Origin: 58-81 sp012729145
Lineage (GTDB): Bacteria > Synergistota > Synergistia > Synergistales > Thermovirgaceae
Reading direction: 5' to 3'
Assembly (NCBI GenBank): GCA_040770625.1
Contig: JAXGIW010000006.1
Span: forward strand, 52,051-116,050
Length of the DNA stretch: 64,000 bases
Position 1 is the stretch's first letter. The number at the start of each line of letters is the position of its first letter. Under the pieces are notes generated by a model that saw only the letters and a list, made by a program, of their open reading frames with translations, searched no databases and was not told where the DNA came from. The position numbers and the translations under genes are program-made. This document shows, in pieces, positions 58,862-64,000 of the stretch.

Positions 58862-59794
58862 TTGACTCACTTCATAGCTGTCACAGGCTCGGGTCCATCC
58901 CAGAGGGCTCTCCTTGCGGAGTGCATGAAGGAGCTCAGGGGCAAGGGTTTTGAGACCTTCGAGCGCTTCTCCGGAGAGAGCTGGCAGGACCTTTTCGGTG
59001 TGCTCAATACGGGGGGGCTCTTCGAGGAGAAGCGGGCTTTTGTCGTCGAGGGGGCCGACCAGCTTGGCCCCTTTCCGGAGGGCGCGCTCGACGGGCTTCT
59101 CAGGTCGGGCCAGTCAACGGTCTGTCTCCTCGTCTTCGAGAAGGACATCGCCCGGGGGCTCAAATCCCTCCCCGAAGGATCTTTCAGCCTCCGGAAGCCG
59201 GCCAAAGTGCCTTTCTGGTCCAGGGACAGGCTGCAGTGGCTGGAGAGGGAGGCCAGGGAACGCAGGATCAAGACCTCCAGGGAGGCACTTCAGCTCCTCG
59301 TCGAATGGGTGGAGGACCCCGCCGAACTGACCTCGGAGCTCGAAAAGCTCGGTCGCGCCTCGGGTGGCGAACAGGTGGGACCGGAACTGGTGGAGTCCCT
59401 CGTGGTGGACGAGGGGGGCAAGCAGATGCTGGCCCTGCTCGACGGTCTCTGCCGGGGCGACACTGCTTCGGTCCTCAGGGTCCTCTCCTACCTCAGAAGA
59501 AGGGAAGAACCCCTCAAGATCATCAGCGCGCTCCACAAGAGGATGCGCATAGCCATGTATCTCTACGGGGCTTCCCAACCCCTTGCCCAGGCCGTGGAGT
59601 CGGCGCTGGAGATCAAGCCCTACCAGGGGCGGCTGGCCAGAAAGGCCGTATCGATCTACCCTAAGACCGCCATCCGTGACTTCGTATTGGCCATGGCAAG
59701 AGAGAGCGCCGCGGGAAAGAGCGGGCTCGGGCGAGGGTGGGACGGCCTCGAGCTGGAGATCCTCAGGCTTCTGTCGACCCTTCAGAACAAATAA
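58862..59794 (+). CDS. holA: DNA polymerase III delta subunit
   Basis: A clamp-loader subunit that opens the beta clamp. 310 residues. Low conservation is normal in this family; recognisable parts are the N-terminal RFSGESWQDLFGVLNTGGLFEEKRA region (SWQDLFGVLNT, LFEEKRA), LLVFEKDIARG, and the C-terminal SYLRRREEPLKIISALHKRM. It begins with TTG two bases after leuS, and leuS-holA pairing is common in several phyla. rpsT follows in the opposite direction, another frequent holA neighbour. Confidence 0.9.
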   Translation: MTHFIAVTGSGPSQRALLAECMKELRGKGFETFERFSGESWQDLFGVLNTGGLFEEKRAFVVEGADQLGPFPEGALDGLLRSGQSTVCLLVFEKDIARGLKSLPEGSFSLRKPAKVPFWSRDRLQWLEREARERRIKTSREALQLLVEWVEDPAELTSELEKLGRASGGEQVGPELVESLVVDEGGKQMLALLDGLCRGDTASVLRVLSYLRRREEPLKIISALHKRMRIAMYLYGASQPLAQAVESALEIKPYQGRLARKAVSIYPKTAIRDFVLAMARESAAGKSGLGRGWDGLELEILRLLSTLQNK

Positions 59795-59823
59795 AAGACC
59801 ACGGGGACATCTCTTTCCCGTGG
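59790..59823 (-). terminator. Terminator of rpsT, shared with holA end
   Basis: CCACGGG (59799-59805) and CCCGTGG (59817-59823) form a stem; on the minus strand it is followed by TCTTTTATTTG, a usable U-tract. On the plus strand no T-run follows at once, so it mainly ends rpsT. Confidence 0.7.
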
Positions 59824-59867
59824 CCTGAAGTTCTTTCTTTCGATGCTAAGGGGTCTCGGGGCTGCTC

Positions 59868-60140
59868 TCAGGCCTGCTCCTGGATCTTGCGGACGGCCTT
59901 GTTGAGCCTCGACTTCCTCCGTGCAGCTGTATTCCGGTGGATAACACCCTTCACCACCGCTTTGTCGAGCGCCGACTGGGCCTCGTCAAGCCTCTTGACG
60001 GCCAGCTCCAGGTCATTGCTGTTGACGGCTTCCAGGACCTTCTTCGTGCTGGTCTTGCACCTGGTGGTCCAGTAGCGGTTGTAGATCCTGTTCCTTTCGG
60101 ACGTCCGCACCCTTTTTTCGGCGGATCTCTTGTTTGGCAT
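59868..60140 (-). CDS. rpsT: 30S ribosomal protein S20
   Basis: A 16S rRNA binder of 90 residues. MPNKRSAEKRVRTSERNRI at the N terminus and GVIHRNTAARRKSRLNKAV near the C terminus are diagnostic. The ATG at 60140 follows AAAGGGGGTGA; the longer upstream frame is non-conserved. It lies alone between holA and the PrsW gene. Confidence 0.97.
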   Translation of the reverse strand: MPNKRSAEKRVRTSERNRIYNRYWTTRCKTSTKKVLEAVNSNDLELAVKRLDEAQSALDKAVVKGVIHRNTAARRKSRLNKAVRKIQEQA

Positions 60141-60267
60141 TGTGTCACCCCCTTTACAGGCAGGCCACATTTTAACATGGCGGTTGCCATATCCGCAACA
60201 AGCGGAGATTATTATACCCGTGTCAAACCAGAAGATTCTATCATGAAACGCAAGGGAGGGTAAGAGA

Positions 60268-60921
60268 TTGGAGATCGGTGTCGGTCTTGTCACTGCCTTG
60301 GCTGTCGCGCCGGGGCTTGCCCTCCTCTGGTGGTTCTACAACAAGGACGTGCTGGAGCCGGAACCGCTATCGCTGGTATTCTCGGCCTTCTTCCGGGGGA
60401 TGCTCTTCGTCTTCCCCGCGGGATTTGTGGAGAAGATCACCGGCGGCTTCCTCGCCTTCTCCCCCCTGATCACTGCCTTCGTCGGAGTGTCTCTTGTCGA
60501 GGAATACTTCAAGTGGATCGCCCTCCGGCGCTACATCCTTTCCCCCGAGTGCGACGAATGCTACGACGGCATAGTCTACGGCACCAGCGTTGCCCTGGGG
60601 TTCGCCACCATGGAGAACATCTTCTACGTGGTGGGCGCCATCAACCCCTGGGCAGTGGCGGGGTGGAGGGCCCTTCTCTCGGTGCCGCTCCACGGTCTCT
60701 GCGGGCTTATGATGGGCTACGAGGCGGCCAGGCAGAAAATGACCACCGGGACCCCCTTCAACGTTGGCAGGATACTCCTCGCTCCCGTCCTCGCTCACGG
60801 TGCCTTCAACTACCTTCTACTGACGGGGACATTCGGGGGGTTCATGGGTGCCGTCGGGCTGGTCTTCGCCATGTGGGTCGGCGGTTTCACAATGATGAAA
60901 AGATCCAGGACCTGCGCGTGA
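60268..60921 (+). CDS. PrsW-like intramembrane metalloprotease
   Basis: 217 residues with about seven membrane segments. The motifs of the CPBP/PrsW superfamily are present: VEEYFKWIALR (EE and K), LGFATMENIFY (E in ATMEN), a central VPLHGLCGLMMG and the C-terminal APVLAHGAFNY. Bacillus PrsW cleaves an anti-sigma factor; the target here is unknown. It starts with TTG at 60268 after AGGGAGGG and precedes the helicase by 16 bases. Confidence 0.88.
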   Translation: MEIGVGLVTALAVAPGLALLWWFYNKDVLEPEPLSLVFSAFFRGMLFVFPAGFVEKITGGFLAFSPLITAFVGVSLVEEYFKWIALRRYILSPECDECYDGIVYGTSVALGFATMENIFYVVGAINPWAVAGWRALLSVPLHGLCGLMMGYEAARQKMTTGTPFNVGRILLAPVLAHGAFNYLLLTGTFGGFMGAVGLVFAMWVGGFTMMKRSRTCA

Positions 60922-60937
60922 TGGAGGCGCCCTGCCC

Positions 60938-62914
60938 TTGAACATACCTTCCATGAAGGACATCTTTTCTGAAAAGGGTCTGCTTTCACGTAGTCTCCCG
61001 GGTTTCGAGTACAGGCCCCAGCAGGAGATCCTCGCCGAAAGGGTCATGTCCTGCCTAGTCAACGGCGACGGAGGTGTCCTCCTGGCCGAGGCGCCGACGG
61101 GGACCGGCAAGACCCACGCCCTGCTGGTGCCCTCCATATTCTGGTCCCTGGAGAACGACAAACAGGTCCTCTTCCTTACCTCGGGGATCCCCCTGCAGGA
61201 ACAGATCGTCAACCGGGACCTCCCCGACCTTTGCTATTGCCTCGGAGTGGAGGAGCTCCCCTTCGGCCTGATCAAGGGTAAACAGAACTATCTCTGCAGG
61301 CTAAGGGGAAAGGAGATCGGCGAGCGGGAACTGCTCTCCCTCATGGAGCCTGACCTGGTGAACGACCTGGTGGCCTGGATGGAGAAGACAGAGACGGGCG
61401 ACTTCTCCGAACTGGCACTCCCACCCAACCATCCCGTCATAACCTCCGTGTCGGCCGCCTCGGAGATATGCAGGGGGAACGGATGTCCCTTCAGGGAGAG
61501 CTGTTTCCTCCGCAGGGTGGTACAGCAGGCCCAGGACTGGAAGATCATCGTGGCAAACTACCACCTCTTCTTCTCCTACTCGGCCTCCTCGGGAAGGGGC
61601 TTTCCCGTCCCCTTCGACGCCATACTCTGCGACGAGGCCCACCGGCTGACCGAGGCCGCAAGGTCGGCGGCCACCATGGGGGCCACCGCCGAGGACTGGG
61701 CCCGGATAATGGACTTCGGAAGGGCCCGCGTCTTCCCGAGGATGGACTGGATCTCCGACCACGACAGGGAGAAACTGGTCTCCCTCGCCGAAGGTGCGAA
61801 AAGGGAGTCGGAGAGGCTCTTTCAGCTCTGGAGAAAAGAGATACGCCACGGCGAGATATTCACCGACGAGGCGGGGCCCCCCGGGAGCTCCGGGGAACTG
61901 CTCGACCAGGCCGAGGCGCTTCTGCAGGCCGCCGGAACGCCCCCCGAAAGGGACGGTATCGACGACAGGGAGGCCGGGGCCCTCTTTTCGCAGTGGAGGG
62001 ACGGCGTCGACGAGATATCCCGATACACCGGCTGGTGCTCCAGGGTGGACCACTACCCCCAGTGGGCCTACTGGTGGGACGGAAAGGGTGTCAACAGCTC
62101 TCCCACCTTCTGCGGCGACCTCATCAGGGAGTGGTTCTTCCCCAGGCCTTTGGACGCGCTGGTGGCGGTGTCGGCCACCATGGCCATCGGGGACGACTTC
62201 TCCTTCTGGGAGCAGGAGACGGGCCTGGATCCCACGGAGAGACTCGTCCTCGACTCACCCTTCGACCTCAAGGAGCAGATGTCCATATGGGTGGTGGACC
62301 TCGGCGTCCCCGTAACCGACGAAAGCTACGACGGCCTCGTGGCAAGGATCGCCGAGCAGCTCTGCGACGACAACAGCGGCAGCACACTGGTGCTGCTGAG
62401 CTCCATAAGGCTCCTTCGGACCGTATCGGAGAGACTCAGGTCGAAGGAGCGACCCTACAGGGTCCTCGTGCAGGGGGAGCTCCCCCGCAACGAGCTGCTC
62501 AGGCTCTTCAGGCACGACCTCTCGTCTGTCCTGGTGGGTAGCGTCTCCTTCAGGGAGGGGATCGACGTCCCCGGCGAGGGCCTCACCCAGGTCATCATAG
62601 ACAGGATACCCTTCCCCCACCCGTCGGACCCCGTCCTGGTCACCCGGAGGGCCCTTGAGGGGGAGAGGATGTTCTTCGGCAACATCCTCCCCAGGGCAAA
62701 GCTGCTCCTCAAGCAGGCCGCGGGAAGGCTCATCCGGAGCAAGAGCGACCGTGGCAGGGTGGTCATCCTCGACGGCAGGGTGCTGTCGAGGGGCGGGTGG
62801 AAGATCACCGAGGCCCTGCCGAAAGTGGGATACCGGAGAGTGGAGGTGGAGATGGAGCAAGGAGACAGGCCGCAGGAGTCAGGCGGCAGGAAGGGCAAAA
62901 CGAAAAAGGCGTGA
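60938..62914 (+). CDS. DinG/Rad3-type ATP-dependent DNA helicase
   Basis: A superfamily 2 iron-sulphur helicase, 658 residues. Walker A is APTGTGKTHAL, the DEAH box CDEAHRLTEAA, and motif VI QAAGRLIRSKSDRG. Cysteines for an Fe-S cluster sit between them: one in NYLCRLRGKE and three in ICRGNGCPFRESC. It resembles DinG or YoaA, which unwind R-loops and damaged forks. TTG at 60938 has GGAGG 10 bases upstream; an ATG at 60953 is possible. The C-terminal tail is Lys/Arg-rich. Last complete gene in the window. Confidence 0.92.
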   Translation: MNIPSMKDIFSEKGLLSRSLPGFEYRPQQEILAERVMSCLVNGDGGVLLAEAPTGTGKTHALLVPSIFWSLENDKQVLFLTSGIPLQEQIVNRDLPDLCYCLGVEELPFGLIKGKQNYLCRLRGKEIGERELLSLMEPDLVNDLVAWMEKTETGDFSELALPPNHPVITSVSAASEICRGNGCPFRESCFLRRVVQQAQDWKIIVANYHLFFSYSASSGRGFPVPFDAILCDEAHRLTEAARSAATMGATAEDWARIMDFGRARVFPRMDWISDHDREKLVSLAEGAKRESERLFQLWRKEIRHGEIFTDEAGPPGSSGELLDQAEALLQAAGTPPERDGIDDREAGALFSQWRDGVDEISRYTGWCSRVDHYPQWAYWWDGKGVNSSPTFCGDLIREWFFPRPLDALVAVSATMAIGDDFSFWEQETGLDPTERLVLDSPFDLKEQMSIWVVDLGVPVTDESYDGLVARIAEQLCDDNSGSTLVLLSSIRLLRTVSERLRSKERPYRVLVQGELPRNELLRLFRHDLSSVLVGSVSFREGIDVPGEGLTQVIIDRIPFPHPSDPVLVTRRALEGERMFFGNILPRAKLLLKQAAGRLIRSKSDRGRVVILDGRVLSRGGWKITEALPKVGYRRVEVEMEQGDRPQESGGRKGKTKKA

Positions 62915-62966
62915 ACGGTCAACGGTGAACGGGAAAGACAAAACCAGACCAAAGACAGGGCGATTA

Positions 62967-62984
62967 TCCATAGATTAACGCAGA
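62967..62984. repeat. Fragment of an ATCCACAGATTACACAGAT-type dispersed repeat
   Basis: ATCCATAGATTAACGCAG is a diverged copy of the element seen better at 63457. Similar elements are widespread in bacterial intergenic regions. It has no coding potential. Confidence 0.5.
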
Positions 62985-62987
62985 CGT

Positions 62988-63051
62988 GGCACCTCGTTGG
63001 CAAACCTCGGTAGGCTTCGCTCTGCCCTGGCTGGCGCACCGCAAGCGTAGG
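62988..63051. repeat. Direct repeat, copy 1
   Basis: GGCACCTCGTTGG (62988-63000), then a 45-base unit from TCGGTAGGCTTCGC to AGCGTAGG (63007-63051) that recurs at 63349-63393 with two visible differences. The unit ends in a short dyad (CTGGCG...CGCAAGCG) related to the palindrome at 4725. Confidence 0.8.
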
Positions 63052-63070
63052 GAATAAAAGCAAATATTTT

Positions 63071-63130
63071 GTCATTCCGAGAACAAGTCTCTGTTTGTCA
63101 TTCCGAGAAGCGGAGCGACGAGGAATCTCG
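63071..63130. repeat. GTCATTCCGAG-type repeat fragments
   Basis: GTCATTCCGAGAA occurs at 63071 and again at 63097, the second continuing into AGCGGAGCGACGAGGAATCT. This is the form of a dispersed intergenic repeat seen in several phyla. A related GTCACCCTGAGGAG fragment lies near 63501. Confidence 0.6.
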
Positions 63131-63301
63131 CTTTGGATCCTTAATTACCAAGCCCTTCTCACCACAGTGGTCACGGAGGGTGGGGCCCCGCAGAGAAAAC
63201 CTGGATCTTTATGTGGGTTTAAAAACCAGTCACAAGGTGCCCCGAGTCCGCCGGTTGGCGGACGACAGGGTGCGAGTTACGGTTCTGTTCACCGCAGGCA
63301 A

Positions 63302-63393
63302 GGCACCTCGTTGGATCACCCCCCTCGTTAAAGCACCTCGGGACTATGTCGGTAGGCTTCGCTCTGCCCTGGCTGGCGTACCGCCAGCGTAGG
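63302..63393. repeat. Direct repeat, copy 2
   Basis: GGCACCTCGTTGG (63302-63314) and the 45-base unit at 63349-63393 repeat copy 1 in the same orientation, but with a longer spacer between the two parts. Confidence 0.8.
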
Positions 63394-63456
63394 TTAGGAG
63401 CACAGAGGGGAACCAAACAAATTTGTTGGTAAAACAACAAAACCCCTCGGACCATT

Positions 63457-63488
63457 TATCCACAGATTACACAGATAAGCACAGATAT
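63457..63488. repeat. ATCCACAGATTACACAGAT repeat, better copy
   Basis: ATCCACAGATTACACAGATA followed by AGCACAGATATA is a near-consensus copy of the widespread CACAGATTA element. No function is known. Confidence 0.6.
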
Positions 63489-63758
63489 AATTGGGTTTTT
63501 GTCACCCTGAGGAGAGAAATGACGTGAGGGTCTGGTTTTGCCTTACCTCGTCACGATTAGGGGGAAAGCCAGGCAGCTGATTTAATGTATATAATTGTGA
63601 AATGATTTATTATTTTAGGGGGAATTGCCCTTTCCGCAGATCAGACAAAAAACGACCATCCCTATCAGACCGCCAGGATAAATTTTCACTTCTGCAACTC
63701 ACACAAAAGGGCCGGATATAAAGGCGCCTGATTTGTTCAAAAAATCTGAAATTTGCTA

Positions 63759-63777
63759 TTTAGATACCACATCTAAA
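63759..63777. promoter_or_regulatory. Dyad symmetry upstream of cas3-like gene, first
   Basis: TTTAGAT (63759-63765) and ATCTAAA (63771-63777) are perfect inverted arms around ACCAC. It is 131 bases before the ATG and could be an operator. The binding protein is unknown. Confidence 0.45.
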
Positions 63778-63800
63778 ATGACGTTTGATATTTTTAGAAT

Positions 63801-63816
63801 CACAATATCTATTGTG
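63801..63816. promoter_or_regulatory. Dyad symmetry upstream of cas3-like gene, second
   Basis: CACAATA and TATTGTG flank TC, giving a 16-base near-palindrome 92 bases before the ATG. Its size suits a dimeric repressor or activator site, but no match to a known regulator can be claimed. Confidence 0.45.
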
Positions 63817-63907
63817 GCATTCATCAAAAAAACTCTTGCCTAATTTGAATCTTGTCTTTCACGGTCTTGTTTTTCTTAAGGCTTCTATTATTGGAGGTTG
63901 TAAAGAA

Positions 63908-64000
63908 ATGACGGAAGACTTTATTGCTCATGTCAAGCAGAACGAAAAAGAGAAATGGATTGCCCAAGATCTTTCCGATCATCTTGAAGGGACTGCCAAA
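63908..64000 (+). CDS. Probable CRISPR-associated Cas3 HD-domain protein, N-terminal fragment
   Basis: Only 31 codons lie in the window and the frame is open at the edge. MTEDFIAHVKQNEKEKW then SDHLEGTAK resembles the start of Cas3 HD nuclease domains: FIAHV with an early histidine, a short variable loop, a tryptophan, and a DHLxGTAK segment whose histidine is a metal ligand in the family. GGAGG lies 10 bases before the ATG. The upstream DNA is AT-rich, unlike the rest of the window, as is usual for acquired CRISPR loci. The helicase part and other cas genes would lie to the right. Another HD-domain protein remains possible. Confidence 0.6.
   Translation, partial: MTEDFIAHVKQNEKEKWIAQDLSDHLEGTAK

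Larger units (their letters stand above)
62915..63907. other. Gene-free region: repeat fragments, then AT-rich DNA
   Basis: Nearly 1 kb without a credible gene. From 62915 to about 63540 it is a patchwork of dispersed-repeat fragments (listed separately). From about 63560 it turns clearly AT-rich and contains two dyad symmetries upstream of the cas3-like gene. Short open frames here read through repeats in several phases and are rejected. Confidence 0.75.

Noticed and set aside
61468..62541. Plus-strand frame of 357 codons inside the helicase gene
   Set aside because: Out of frame with the helicase, Arg/Gly-rich, no start signal.
63069..63392. Plus-strand frame of 107 codons and overlapping minus-strand frames
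   Set aside because: They translate fragments of dispersed repeats, and several phases are open at once. No sign of protein-level conservation.
63600..63907. Possible CRISPR repeat array before the cas3-like gene
   Set aside because: I looked for regularly spaced repeats of 25-40 bases and found none. The only structures are the two dyads.

Overview
The window is a mostly housekeeping stretch of a high-GC bacterial chromosome, strongly biased to AGG for arginine and to C-ending codons. It runs from the 3' part of metG through the complete rpoBC, str, S10, spc and alpha ribosomal clusters, then a series of small operons, and ends in an AT-rich region where a cas3-like gene begins. Several genes suggest an amino-acid-fermenting anaerobe with an outer membrane: L-lysine 6-transaminase, a complete liv-type branched-chain amino-acid ABC transporter, a Skp/OmpH-like periplasmic chaperone, and a very long RpoC. 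A member of the Synergistota is my best guess. This is inference from gene content; there is no 16S gene in the window.

Layout. 1-4604: metG (partial), then tatD-tgt-sua5, packed with overlapping starts and stops. 4605-5322: a non-coding stretch with degenerate repeats, tRNA-Leu(CAG), and a promoter embedded in a perfect inverted repeat ahead of rpoB. 5323-37071: an almost unbroken co-directional block: rpoB, rpoC, an L7Ae-like gene, rpsL, rpsG, fusA, tuf, rpsJ to secY-adk-map-infA-rpmJ, rpsM-rpsK-rpsD-rpoA-rplQ, the ECF transporter module ecfA-ecfA-ecfT, and truA. 37180-44213: mreB, a CxxCxxCC protein, lysine 6-transaminase, a DUF3084 coiled-coil membrane protein, a zinc-ribbon/GNAT pair, metK and comF. 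44228-49596: a DUF3343 gene (minus), skp (plus), and the minus-strand operon livJ-H-M-G-F. 49745-62914: a HAD phosphatase with an adenosine-specific kinase, a sodium:solute symporter (minus), radA-nfeD-slipin, leuS-holA, rpsT (minus), a PrsW-like protease and a DinG/Rad3-type helicase. 62915-63907: no genes; a patchwork of dispersed-repeat fragments that turns into AT-rich DNA with two dyad symmetries. 63908-64000: the first 31 codons of a probable Cas3 HD protein.

How it fits together. The central block makes the transcription and translation machinery, protein export (SecY) and N-terminal methionine removal. The liv transporter and lysine transaminase fit growth on amino acids. The more unusual features are two large RpoC insertions, a tuf gene whose codon usage differs sharply from its neighbours except at its 3' end, a strong hairpin between rpsG and fusA, the hairpin/promoter overlap at rpoB, the apparent absence of rplKAJL beside rpoBC, and the truncated CRISPR-Cas locus at the right edge. 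I see no new multi-gene defence system fully inside the window. If one exists it probably lies to the right of position 64000.
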